A DNA stretch of 64,000 nucleotides from positions 75,389 through 139,388 of the forward strand of contig BDDD01001826.1 of assembly GCA_001972305.1 (NCBI GenBank). The letters are read 5' to 3'. This document shows positions 9,665 through 20,208 of the stretch, piece by piece; position 1 is the stretch's first letter, and every line of letters begins with the position of its first letter. A program made the translations under genes and the position numbers. This stretch comes from Cephalotus follicularis (Eukaryota; Streptophyta; Magnoliopsida; Oxalidales; Cephalotaceae). The notes beneath the pieces are model-generated. The model was not told where the DNA came from. It made no database searches and was given only the letters and a program-made list of their open reading frames with translations.

Positions 9665-10790
9665 ATGGACCGAAGGAGAACACGTGCTAGGGCTAGAGCT
9701 GTTGGAGCCAATGCCCCAGAGGAAGCGAATGTTCCGCAAGGGATGAATGTTCCCCAAGATGACAGAGATCCGATGGCCTGAATTACGGACTATTTTCAGC
9801 AACAAACGACCTTTAATGTGGCTAATGCGGAGGAGATGGACGAGTACTACGCGCAAGCTCGGCCGCGGCATAGGGCTCACGACCATTGCCCGAGAGAGGA
9901 TAATAACCAGTTTGGGAGGGACATTGAAAGGTTTATGAAGCAGAATCCACCCAGTTTCTGGGGGGAACTTGATGCTACTGTTGCTGAAAGATGGCTGCAT
10001 GACTTGGAGAAAATCTTTGAAGTGATGGACTGTACTGACACTCAAAACCTGAAGTTTGCTGTATACCGTCTGTGGGGTGTGGCCACTCATTGGTGGGAGA
10101 TGGTCAAGGCAAAATGGGACTCTCAGTGGCTTGACAGTACTTGGGGAAGATTCCAGACAGAATTCTTGGAGACATATGTTCAATGGATTGAACAAGAGCG
10201 CCAGGAGACGGAGCTCTTGGAGTTGCGACAGAGGGAAATGACGGTGACAGAGTATCAAGCAAGGTTCATGGAGCTGGCCAGGCATTCACCTTATCTGGTA
10301 GTTGATGAAGTGAAGAAGATACAGAGATTCCTGAGAGGTATGTGGCCGGATCTTCGATCAAGAATTAGAGGTATGGAGTTGGGGACTTTTGTGGAGGTTG
10401 CTCAGAAAGCAAGACTACTGGAGACAATATCCAGTTTGAGCGACTGAGAGAGCTCGCGCACAGTAGAATAAACAGATTCCTACACAGTCCTGACCAGCAT
10501 CGTCGAAATGGCAAGATGGTGGTTCTCTGACGAAGTCGTCTAAGAACAAGTCTCAACAGACAGCTTCACAGGGTACTCCCAGACAAGGGAGTAATGCTAG
10601 CTCCGGAGGTTGCTATTATTGTGGTTGTACAAGCCACCAACAGAAAGATTGCTGGAGGTTCAATGGTTGGTGCTTGAGGTGCGGGGCACCTGGTCATTCG
10701 GTGAGGACTGTCCAAAGAGTTCTGCTACAGCGCCTACTGGGCCGGGGAGTAGTAGTGGTGCGGCGGTGGGACCGTCACAGAGGAAGGACA
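9665..10790 (+). pseudogene. gag: A gag with zinc knuckles (in-frame stop, later frameshifts)
   Basis: ATG 9665 follows TTCTTATAG (9651-9658), an acceptor-like site with CTAAC upstream. MDRRRTRARARAVGA opens the frame, with an in-frame TGA at 9779-9781, after which the same frame continues to a stop at 10445. Capsid-like blocks: FGRDIERFMKQNPPSFWG, ERWLHDLEKIFEVMDC, FAVYRLWGVATHWWEMV and RETELLELRQREMTVTEYQ. The tail is frameshifted. One knuckle CYYCGCTSHQQKDC lies near 10610-10650, and a second (CLRCGAPGH) loses its last Cys to a frameshift near 10700. Confidence 0.87.
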
Positions 10791-10859
10791 CCGGCAAGGG
10801 CGTCGCAAAAGGTAGAGTTTTTGTACTTTCTCAGACAAAGGTTCCATAGTCGACTTCTG

Positions 10860-11277
10860 TTGTTAGACGTACTCTGTATATATATGGTTTTCTACTAGAG
10901 TATTGATGGATTCTGGAGCATCAATTTCTTTTATATCTGCACGCTTTGCATCTTGCTTAGATGTCACCCCTGACTGCTTGTCATACATACTTGATGTGAG
11001 TACACTGACTGGGACTTCTATGTACACTGACTCGGTATATAGAGGTTGTGAGATGTCTATGGCAGGCATTTCTTTGTATGCAGATTTGATAGTGCTACCT
11101 ATCCGTGACTTCGATGTTATATTGGGGATGGATTGGCTATCAGCACACCGTGCTCGCATGGATTGTTATAATAAAACTGTGGATTTTTGTCTGCCCAACG
11201 GAATGACTTTTCAGTTCAAGGGATACAAAGGGTTCTCGCACCGATCATATCCTTTATTCGAGCATCGAGGTACCTAG
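10860..11277 (+). pseudogene. A aspartic protease
   Basis: The retropepsin-like active site reads LMDSGASISFI (DSG, a common variant of DTG) near 10903, and the second fold motif DFDVILGMDWLSAHRA lies near 11110-11155, ending CYNKTVDF. The frame is open from 10903 to 11277 and then shifts into the linker frame. It would mature Gag-Pol. It lies between the gag knuckles and the RT linker, the normal gypsy order. Confidence 0.85.
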
Positions 11278-12909
11278 AGAAAGGATGGGAGGGATACCTG
11301 GCTTATGTAATTGATCGAAGGAAGGAGAAAGGCTTGAGCTTGGAGGGAATTCCAGTAGTGTGTGAATTTCCGGATGTGTTTCCTGATGACTTGGGATCCT
11401 TACCACCGAAGAGGAGTATGGAGTTTGTCGTTGATCTTGTTCCTGGAACGGTTCCTATCTATAAATCACCTTATCAGATGGCTCCTGCAGAGTCGCGAGA
11501 GCTGAAGTTATAGTTACAAGACCTGATTGATAAGGGTTTTGTTAGACCCAGTGTTTCTCCGTGGGGTGCACCGGTGTTATTTGTCAAGAAGAAGGATGGG
11601 TCGATGAGGCTCTGCATCGACTACAGAATGTTGAACAAGGCAACTATCAAGAACAAGTACCCTTTACCCCACATTGAGGAGTTGTTTGACCAGTTGCAAG
11701 GATCAAGGGTGTTTTCCAAGATCAATCTGAGATCGGGTTATCACCAACTGAGAGTAAGGGAAGGAGACATTGAGACGACTGCCTTCCGGACACGATATGG
11801 TCACTACGAGTTCTTGGTGATGCCGTTTGGTGTTACCAATGCACCGGCAGCTTTCATGTCATTGATGAATGACGTATTCCAGCCATACCTGGACCAGTTT
11901 GTCATGGTATTTATTGATGACATACTGATATATTCAAGGTGTGAGGAGGAGCACACTCATCATCTGAGGCTAGTGTTGCAAGTTCTCAGAGAGCATCAGT
12001 TGTACGCCAAGTTCGGCAAGTGTGAGTTCTGGCTTGATCATGTGATCTTTCTTGGCCACATCGTATCCGGGGAAGGCTTGACGGTGGATCCGTAAAAAAT
12101 TGAGGTGGTGTGAGACTGGCCACAACCGAAAAATGTGACAGAGGTGCGCAGTTTGCTTGGATTGGCGGGGTATTACAGGAGGTTTGTCCAAAAGTTTTCA
12201 AGGATAGTCATGCCCTTGACTAGGCTAACCCTGAACAACCCCATTTGTCTGGGATGAAGACTGTAAAGCTAGTTTCTGTGAACTGAAGGATCGGTTAGTT
12301 TCCGCTCCTGTCTTGGCATTACCTGATGGTAATGAGGGCTTTGCGGTCTACAACGATGCATCAAGTAACGGCTTGGGCTGCCTGCTGATGCAACAAGGAA
12401 GTGTGATCGCTTATGCTTCCAGGAAGCTAAAGCCGTATGAAGAAAACTACCCAACGCATGACCTTGAACTTGCAGCTATTATCTTTGCCCTGAAGAACTG
12501 GAGGCAATATCTTTATGGGGTGCAGTTTGAGATCTCTACAGATCATAAGAGTTTGAGGTATCTGTTTTGTCAGGATACACTGAACATGAGGCAACGCAGG
12601 TCGGTGGAATTCTTTAACGATTATGATTTCAGTATTCAGTACCACCCATGGAAGGCGAATGTGGTCGCTGATGCCTTGAGCTGCAAGGCTTTGGTTGCTA
12701 GTGCGATGGTGTCGCAATGGAAGATGTTAGAAGACTTCCAAGAGTGGTTTCCATTTAATCAGTCACCTAGAATCTTTATGGCTAGCATGAGAGTACAGCC
12801 TGTATTGCTTGACGAAATAAAGAACGCCCAAGCACACGATCCAGAATTGCAAAAGATTCGAGAGAATCTGGACTCGGAGTCTGATTTTCGGGTACATGCC
12901 GATGGTGTC
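11230..12909 (+). pseudogene. pol: A pol: linker, reverse transcriptase, RNase H; integrase missing
   Basis: Linker SRYLEKGWEGYLAYVIDRR, then FVVDLVPGTVPIYKSPYQMAP and an in-frame TAG near 11512. RT 11530-12095 has [44 protein letters not shown] and catalytic [10 protein letters not shown] intact. Stops follow near 12095 and 12110, with a frameshift near 12240. RNase H 12313-12700 has [29 protein letters not shown] and VVADALS. Coding stops at 12909, where the B LTR starts; no A integrase is found beyond B. Confidence 0.88.
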
Positions 12910-12989
12910 TGTAATGACCCAAATTTCCATGTAAGATATTAATTATGGAAAATGATTGCTATTGTGTAAATTGGCAAATAGTTCAAGGG

Positions 12990-13108
12990 ACCAGTAGTAT
13001 GACCCTACGCTCGGGGGGCTTCGGGGGTTCCACTCCCCGGTGAGTGGGCGGGGGGTCCCGCTTTTCGGTCAACGGGCAGCGGCTCGGGGGCAGCGCCCCT
13101 GGAAGAAA
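12990..13108 (+). other. GC-rich island in the B 5' LTR
   Basis: About 120 bases of strongly G/C-rich sequence (runs such as CTCGGGGGGCTTCGGGGGTT and GGGCGGGGGGTCCCG) inside an otherwise AT-rich LTR. Several G runs could form a G-quadruplex and CCCCGG/GCGCC stretches could pair. It lies upstream of the TATA-like element, so it may be an enhancer or captured sequence. Function is inferred only. Confidence 0.7.
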
Positions 13109-13164
13109 ATGGAATTTGGCTAAGTGATGAGAAGGAAAACTATCTTAAGCGCTGACAGTTCCAC

Positions 13165-13480
13165 TTCAACCGTCGACGCTTGGGTAGTAACGATCGACGC
13201 TTAGACCCCTTCTATCTGCGCTTTAAACCAGTGCAAGGGTAAATTGGACAAAGCCCTCACACCATCGACGCTTAGGGATAAAGAGTCGACGCTTTGGGCA
13301 ACGGTCCCCGCTCTAAATGTAAACGTCGACGCTTTGAAGACAAGTGTGTCAGTTGACCTGGAGGAGACTTAAAGCGGCGACGCTTTGTAGGAAAGCGTCA
13401 GCGCTTTAGTCGGGATAGAAGTGAAAAACTCAGGTCAAGCCCGTGACCGCCAACACTTAGAAAGAAAACGTCGACGCTTT
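13165..13480 (+). repeat. TCGACGCTT motif cluster in the B 5' LTR
   Basis: Copies of CGTCGACGCTT, GATCGACGCTT and decayed forms (GTCAGCGCTTT, GGCGACGCTTT) occur about every 20-60 bp. The TCGACG core is shared with the clusters in A, F and the copia leader, but the flanking CTT is specific to B. Confidence 0.82.
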
Positions 13481-15261
13481 GAGCTACAGACAAAATGCAA
13501 AATCTTACTTTTTGGCATTTTGTGAGTAAAAATCTTTAATTTTGGACACGTGGTAGGCCAGGGAAGGATGATATGAGGTGTTATCTGGTAATCTAACAGG
13601 TGTAAACACTTGGATTGGTTGAATTTGATCACATGGGCTGCCAAGAGAGAGAATTGAGTTGTGTGAGAGGGGGAGAAGACTTGCCTCCCAAGTAATCCTT
13701 CTATTTAATGGCTAAGAGGGTTGAACTCAGTCATTTTGGCTGAGAAAGAAAGTGTTACTGCTGATAGTGAAGTGGAGAATTCGTGGAGAGCGAAAGAGAA
13801 AGAAATTCTAAAGCAAAGTAAGGAAATTCTATACCCACTCTCTACAAAGTATCCCCTGTTTTGATTCAAAATTATGCAGCAAATTGTTCTATTGATATCT
13901 TGTTCAATTCTTGATGAATTTTTGAATGGTTGGATGTTCTGGAAACTTTAGGATGTTCTCTTTAATTGTTATGCTTTGCATGTTTCAAGATTCTATCTAT
14001 TTCTTGACGAAAATCCATGTTTTAAATTTCTATTTGGGTACTGTTTTATTCATGCATTATGCAGCAACTTCTTTAAATCATATCTTGCTCGTTTCTTGAT
14101 TAAAAATTAAATGGTTAGACGTTTTGAAAACCTTAAGATGTCCTCTTTAACTTTTATATTTTATGTACCTTGAAATTCTGTCAAACTCTTGATGATAATT
14201 GATGTTTCATTTTACTACTCATGCCCTGTTTTCATATGGAACCAGCCACTTTTAAAAATTCATAACGGATTCAATTCTCAACCAATTGTTATGATCTTGA
14301 GCTTTCTGAATTCGTACGGATGTCTAATGTAATGTTTATGTTTTAAGTTTTCTCTGAAAATGCTTATTTCTATATGAATTATCAGTTTTAGTAAAGCTAT
14401 ACAAAACTGTTTTTATGAACTCATTTGAGTCAATTACTCAAATGAAGAGAAAGGTTTATGAATTGTGAAAGAGATGTTATGAAATTATTTTTATGATTGC
14501 TTTGAGCTGATCACTGAATGTAAATGATGAATGAACCGCCTTTGGATTGCGATCCAAGGGGAATGGAGTGAGATGCTCAAAGTTAATGGAGCCGAGCGTG
14601 CTCACGGACATGCATGTGATGTAAGGATAGTAGTCGGGGAGTGCACAATGCCCCGGTGAAGCGGTGTAAAGGGTTCATTAAGGTTTTTATGAATTTCATG
14701 TTTACGAAACGATCTAGTTGTGATATTAACTAGAAAATTAATATGTTTTATGAAATGTTCTAGTTATATGTATTGACTAGAAAAATGTTATGATAAAATG
14801 TGTTTACTGTAAAAACACCTTACTGAGCTATTTTGAGCTCATTCCTTTCAATGTTGTTTTCAAATAAAAAGTTTTTAGGAAATGAATGAATGGAGATTAC
14901 GAGCATAGAGGAAGCTCTCAAGAAGGAGTTTTTGTCAAAGAAAGGCTATGCGATGATATTTGCATTAATGTTTTGATATGTAATAAGAACAAAGTTTTCT
15001 GCTGTATTATATGTTTATGTAGAAGAATGATCCTGTGTAATGTAGACCAACGATATGGTTATGACATCTTTATATAAGATGATTACGTGTAAAGTTTGAA
15101 TTTAAGATTATGTATGATGTTGCAAGACATGAGTTTATGATGTAGTGTACTTTTAGAGAATAGTACCAAAGGATGTAACGTTTCACACCCAACGTAACGC
15201 AGCCGATCCTCGGAGTTCGCTTTGAGCTATTAGCGAGCTCGGGTCGGGGTTGTTACAAGAA

Positions 15262-15273
15262 TGGTATCAGAGA
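15262..15273 (+). promoter_or_regulatory. B primer binding site
   Basis: TGGTATCAGAGA, 11 of 12 matching the initiator tRNA-Met complement, four bases after the LTR end at 15257. Confidence 0.85.
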
Positions 15274-15305
15274 GATAATTGTGATACGAGTGATTTGTGT
15301 ATTTG

Positions 15306-15320
15306 CTAACCTATTTTCAG
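15306..15320 (+). promoter_or_regulatory. Acceptor-like site directly before B ORF1 start
   Basis: CTAAC at 15306-15310 followed by CTATTTTCAG ending at 15320, with ATG at 15321. This looks like a plant branch site, pyrimidine tract and 3' splice site. A donor-like GTAAGG lies at 13818 in the LTR; joining the two would remove the PBS from the message. Confidence 0.45.
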
Positions 15321-15707
15321 ATGTCATCAACGAGCGAATCCAACTCCAATTCTAGTACAGGATTCTCCCGTTATGGGTCATCCGAAATGGTACACTGGCG
15401 AGTACCAACCCTGATTGCTGAAAACCAACGATTACGTGAAGAAAAGGAAGAGTTAAGACAAATGGTAGCAAATAATAGAGAGCAATTCTATACACACATT
15501 TACCAGATGGAGGCAGAGTACAATGAAGAGTTAGAAAGGAAAGACGAAATCCTCAGAGAGATTAAATCTGGCCTTAGGGTACTTATGAGGTATATTTGGG
15601 GACTTAATGACATTGTGATGACTGGTGTAAGAGAGAACCTTCGAATGATGATAAGGCAGATTCAGCAGGAGCTCCCTAACGATGATATCCCTAGTGATGA
15701 AGACTAG
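15321..15707 (+). CDS. Upstream coiled-coil ORF of element B (128 aa), unknown function
   Basis: An intact ORF between PBS and gag. An in-frame ATG at 15297 is possible, but I prefer 15321 because it sits directly after an acceptor-like TTTTCAG. Residues 1-25 are Ser/Asn-rich. From about residue 32 there is a heptad-like Leu/Glu/Arg stretch (LIAENQRLREEKEELRQMV) and a second helical stretch with EELERKDEILREIKSGLRVL. The C-terminus is acidic (DDIPSDED). It has no zinc knuckle, protease or polymerase motif and does not match the gag blocks. It stays open although the rest of B is broken. It could be a nucleic-acid or particle cofactor, but the function is unknown. Confidence 0.6.
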   Translation: MSSTSESNSNSSTGFSRYGSSEMVHWRVPTLIAENQRLREEKEELRQMVANNREQFYTHIYQMEAEYNEELERKDEILREIKSGLRVLMRYIWGLNDIVMTGVRENLRMMIRQIQQELPNDDIPSDED

Positions 15708-15905
15708 GGTAACGATAAGAAAGATTTTGTAAAAATGTTTATATCTGACATAAGTGTGAAAGGAAGTAGGAAATGTAAAAAGGTTTATAAGATAAATAAA
15801 ACTATTAGTTCCTTGGATGATCTTGAGCATTAGAATTTAACTGCTTTACCTAGCATATGAGTAGAATTGCTTAAGATTAAGAACTAACCTACAGATGCTA
15901 ACTAG

Positions 15906-16640
15906 ATGGCCGACGCGAGAAGAGGAAGAGGACAAAGAAGAAACGCGAACGCACAAAACAACGAGGATGATAATTCGCTGAGCCCGATTTTAAAAAGATT
16001 GGCTCAAGTTATTGTCGACAACAACGACAATAATCATCAAGAGCATCCACGCTCAAGACCGATGCTCGAGCAGTTTGTGAGGCACAATCCGAAAATATTT
16101 TTGGGAACAATCGATCCTTTGGAAGTGGAAGCATGGATCCAAGGGAATGAGAAGATTTTTAGAGCGATGGATTGCACAGACCAACAGAAAGTAGATTTTT
16201 CAATATACAAGTTAGATGGAGAAGCAGATCAATGGTGGTGTATGATTGAAAGGACAAAGACACGTCGAGAAAGAGAAGCCATGACGTGGGAAGGGTTCAA
16301 AGAAATATTTATGAACAAATATTTTCCGCAAGCCTTGAAGGATAAAATGGAGGAAGATTTTCTCCAACTGGAACAAGGTGAGTCTGAAACAGTGGCTCAA
16401 TACGAGGCAAATTTTGCAAGGATGTCCTGATATGCAACTCATCTAGTGTCCACAGAAGAGAGAAGGGCTACTAGATTTTCTCATGGTTTGAAGTCTTATA
16501 TCCGAAGGCCGGTGATAGAACAAGACCTGCAAACGTACGACGCAGTTTTGAGGTGTGCACTGAGGATAGAAATTGATAACCAAAGATATTAGCAAAGACG
16601 GGCTGAACAAGGGCAAGGGAAGAGGAAAACAGGTGAATCC
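15906..16640 (+). pseudogene. gag: B gag (stop and frameshift)
   Basis: ATG 15906 (MADARRGRGQRR) follows GCTAACTAG, with another CTAAC-CTACAG pair just upstream, both acceptor-like. Capsid-like blocks: MLEQFVRHNPKIFLGTIDP, EAWIQGNEKIFRAMDC, YKLDGEADQWW, TWEGFKEIFMNKYFP and LEQGESETVAQYEANFARMS, where a TGA stops the frame at 16428-16430. The same frame continues with THLVSTEERRATRFSHGLK to about 16590. It would be the particle core protein. Confidence 0.86.
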
Positions 16641-17343
16641 TCTAACAGTAAGCATAAGAAAGCAAGGTCCGATGGAGGACAGGACTCAAAAAATTTGTCA
16701 AGAATGTGGGAAAAGACACCGTGGGAAATGCTTGTACGGGACGAGAGTGTGTTACAAATGTGGAAAGCAAGGACACTTAGCTAAAGAGTGTCAACAAGGA
16801 CCAAATCAAACTCCAAATAAAAGGACGATCAGATGCTACAACTGTGGGCAAGAAGGACATGTGTCCAATCAATGCACCCGACCAAAGACGGGAGGGCAAG
16901 GAGGAAACGGAGCCCAACAACAAAGAGCACCAGCAAGAACCTGTGCCATGACAGCTGAAGAGGTGGAAAATCCCAATGACGTGGTGACAGGTACTTTTCC
17001 CGTATGCTCTAGATCTGTATGTGTATTGTTTCATACGGGAGCGACGCATTCTTTTGTGTCTTTATCTTTTGCACGATATTTAAGTACCCCATCACAAGAT
17101 TTGGAGATAGGTTTAGCTGTTGAAACCCCAAGTGGTAATACCATGGTGGCTGACAAAGTATATAAGTCTTGTGACCTAATATTATGTGATAGGATGATGC
17201 TAGTAGACTTAGTACCTCTACCAATCCTAAAGTTTGACGTCATACTAGGCATGGATTGGCTTTCAGTGAATCATGCTAGTGTTGACTGTTTTAAGAAGGA
17301 AGTTAGGTTTTCTATATCGGAACAACTTGAGTTTGTTTTCTGA
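16573..17343 (+). pseudogene. B nucleocapsid zinc knuckles and protease (active Asp changed)
   Basis: An open frame with a CQECGKRHRGKC motif and two CCHC knuckles, CYKCGKQGHLAKEC and CYNCGQEGHVSNQC, at about 16690-16880. These are RNA-binding motifs of Gag. The protease fold follows: the active site reads LFHTGATHSFV, so the Asp of the DTG triad is His, which should abolish activity. KFDVILGMDWLSVNHASVD lies near 17230-17290. The frame ends at 17343. Confidence 0.87.
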
Positions 17344-17346
17344 AGC

Positions 17347-18920
17347 ATGGAAGCCAATCAACCCTTAAAGATCATATCGTCGATGCAAGCTAAACGATTG
17401 TTGGGAAGAGCATCCGAAGGCTATCTTGCCTATGTGATGGATACCGACAAAGAGAACATCAAGATAGAAGAGTTACATGTTGTTAAGGAGATCACCGATA
17501 TTTTTCCTGAAGATTTACCTGGTATGCCACCGGATCGAGAAGTGGAGTTTACTATTGATGTGGTACCGGGAACAGCTCCTATTTCAAAGAGCCCTTACCG
17601 TATGGCACCAGCTGAGCTGAAAGAATTGAAGGATCAATTACAAGAGCTTTTGGATAAAGGATTTATCCGACCGAGTGTATCACCATGGGGTGCACCGGTA
17701 TTGTTCGTGAAAAAGAATGCTCGATACTTCAAGTCACCATTAAGAACAAGTACCCACTACCAAGGATTGATGACTTGTTTGACTAGCTTACGAATGCTCG
17801 ATACTTCTCGAAGATTGATCCTCGATCAGGCTATCATCAAGTGAAAGTCAAGAAAGAGGATATACCAAAAACTGCTTTTCGGACAAGATATGGGCATTAC
17901 AAGTTTTTTGTAATGTCGTTTGGATTAACAAATGCTCCAGCGGTGTTTATGAGTTTGATGAATAAGATCTTCAATGAATTTTTGGATCAGTTCGTTACAG
18001 TCTTCATTGATGACATCCTAGTATACTCAGAGAGTAGGGAGGAGCACGAGGAGCATTTAACCCGTGTATTATAGATACTGCGGAAGGAGCAGCTCTACGC
18101 TAAGTTCAGCAAATGCCAGTTCTGGATAGAAGAGGTATCCTTCTTGGGACATGTGATCACACGGGAGGGCATCTCTGTGGATCCTGCTAAGACAGAAGCG
18201 ATAAGAGAATGGTAGAGACCTACCTCAGTAGCCGAGATACGGAGTTTTCTGGGACTAGCAGGCTATTATCGAAGGTTTGTTGAGAATTTCTCTCGTATTG
18301 CAAACCCGCTCACAAGGTTGACGCAGAAGAATGTAAAGTTCGAGTTGTCCGACCAATGCGAGAAGAGTTTCTTGGAGTTGAAAGAAAGACTGATGAATGC
18401 CCCGATATTAGAATTACCGATGGAATCAGAAATTTTTGTGGTGTATAGGGATGCATCTCACAAAGGACTTGGTTGTGTGCTGATGCAACAAGGAAAAGTG
18501 ATTGCCTATGCTTCCAGACATCGTAAAGCACATGAACAGAATCATCCTACGCATGATTTGGAATTGGCCGCAGTTATCTTCGCGCTGAAGATTTGGAGAC
18601 ACTATCTATATGGAGCGAAGTGTGAAATCTTCACCGACCACAAAAGTCTCAAGTATATTTTCACCCAAAAGGAGTTAAACATGAGGCAAAGAAGATGGTT
18701 AGAGCTTATAAAAGATTACGATTGCACCATTCAATACCATCCGGGTAAAGAGAATGATGTGGCAGACGCCCTAAGTCAAAACAGTACGGGGAACTTGGCG
18801 ATGATGATCACTACACAGGAAGATTTGATAAGAGATTTCCAACGGATGAACTTGGAAGTGATAAGACAAGAAGAAGGGGCTTCCCTATTTCAAGTCATAG
18901 CACAACCTTCTCTAGTTTAG
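17347..18920 (+). pseudogene. pol: B reverse transcriptase and RNase H (internal scar)
   Basis: Linker [12 protein letters not shown], then RT start [16 protein letters not shown] and [11 protein letters not shown]. At 17715-17730 a 16-base segment identical to 17792-17807 replaces the expected coding for the DGxMRxCIDYR block and shifts the frame. After 17841 the frame resumes: [21 protein letters not shown] and intact catalytic [10 protein letters not shown], with stops near 18072 and 18213. RNase H (18318-18780) has [29 protein letters not shown] and VADALS. Catalytic residues are mostly present but the frame is broken. Confidence 0.87.
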
Positions 18921-18969
18921 AGAATAAAGCAAAGTCAGTTTGAGGACTTGGAATTTAAGGAAATAGCAG

Positions 18970-20208
18970 AGGGAGTAAACAATTGAAAAGTATCGCGCTT
19001 CAACTTGGGAGCCGACAACGTATTGAGATTCAATACAAGATTATGCGTTCCAGCTCAGGTAGAATTGAAAGAGGAACTAATGATGGAAGCACATAGTTCA
19101 AATTTCTCCGTATACCCTGGAAGTACAAAGATGTATAGAGATTTGCGAGATCTCTATTGGTGGAATAATATGAAAAGAGAAATTGTGGACTTTGTGTCAA
19201 GATGTCTTGGTTGTCAACAAGTGAAAGCTGAGCATCAGTTGCCGAAAGGAACCTTACAGTCGCTTCCCATACCAGAATGGAAGTGGGAGCATATTAGTAT
19301 GGACTTCGTGACAGGACTGCCAAGGACTGCTAAAGGGAATAATGCAATATGGGTGATTGTGGATCGTTTAACGAAGTCGACTCATTTTCTACCAATCAAG
19401 GACAGTCATTCATTGAGTCAACTAACAAGGATTTATGAACGAGATCATTAGATTACATGGTGCACCAGTATCGATCGTTTCGGATCGAGATCCCCGTTTC
19501 ACGTCACGCTTTTGGAAGAGTTTATAGAATGCTTTGGGTACAAGGTTGAATTTCAGTACGGCGTATCATCCGCAAATAGACGGGCAATCAGAACGGACTA
19601 TACAGACTTTGGAAGACATGTTACATGCCTGTGTTATAGATTTCCAAGGGAATTGGGAACAGCATGTTACTCTGATCGAGTTTGCTTACAACAACAGTTT
19701 CCAAGCAAGCATACAGATGGCACCTTTTGAAGCACTTTATGGACGAAGATGTCGAACGCCTATCTGTTGGGAAGAAGTGGGAAAACGAAAGTTATTGGGA
19801 CCAGAAATGGTACAAGTAACTACCGAAAAAGTAAAACTGATTCGGAAACGCCTCTTAACGGTCCAAAGTAGACATAAGAGCTATGCGGACAAGAGACGAG
19901 GAGAGTTACAGTTGGAAGTGGGAGATCACGTTTTTCTCAAGGTATCGCCATGAAAAGGAGTGATGCGGTTTGGCAAGAAGGGAAAGCTTAGTCCCCGATA
20001 CATTGGACCATATGAGATTTTGGAAAAGATAGGAGAAGTTGCGTATAGGCTTGCCTTGCCACCAAGTCTATCTCATGTACACAACGTATTCCATGTATCG
20101 CTACTACGGAAATATATGGCCAACCCATCTCATGTTCTAAGAGTTGAGCCTATTCAAGTGCATGAAGACTTGTCATACAATGAGCAACCAGTGGAGATCC
20201 TGGATTAC
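18970..20208 (+). pseudogene. B integrase, chromodomain lost
   Basis: The zinc-binding HHCC domain ([17 protein letters not shown] and RCLGCQQVKAEHQ) lies at 19080-19235. Core Asp in SMDFVTGLP near 19300, second Asp in the SDRDPRF block near 19480 (in a different frame after a frameshift near 19440), and the Glu near the [14 protein letters not shown] block at 19580. The C-terminal [20 protein letters not shown] block follows. At about 20209 the sequence leaves ILDY and enters LTR sequence, so the chromodomain present in B2 (48887-49213) is missing. Confidence 0.86.

Larger units (their letters stand above)
12910..15257 (+). mobile_element. B 5' LTR (2348 bp)
   Basis: Begins TGTAATGACCC and ends GGGGTTGTTACA five bases before the PBS. 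Contains a GC-rich island (12990-13108), a TCGACGCTT cluster (13165-13480), a TATTTAAT promoter-like element at 13702-13709, a donor-like AAA|GTAAGG at 13817/13818, and a long T-rich stretch. B2 at 48792-48848 carries the same LTR start on the other strand. No gene seen. Confidence 0.88.

Noticed and set aside
9653-10285. 210-aa minus-strand ORF
   Set aside because: Antisense shadow of A gag; the plus strand carries recognisable capsid blocks.
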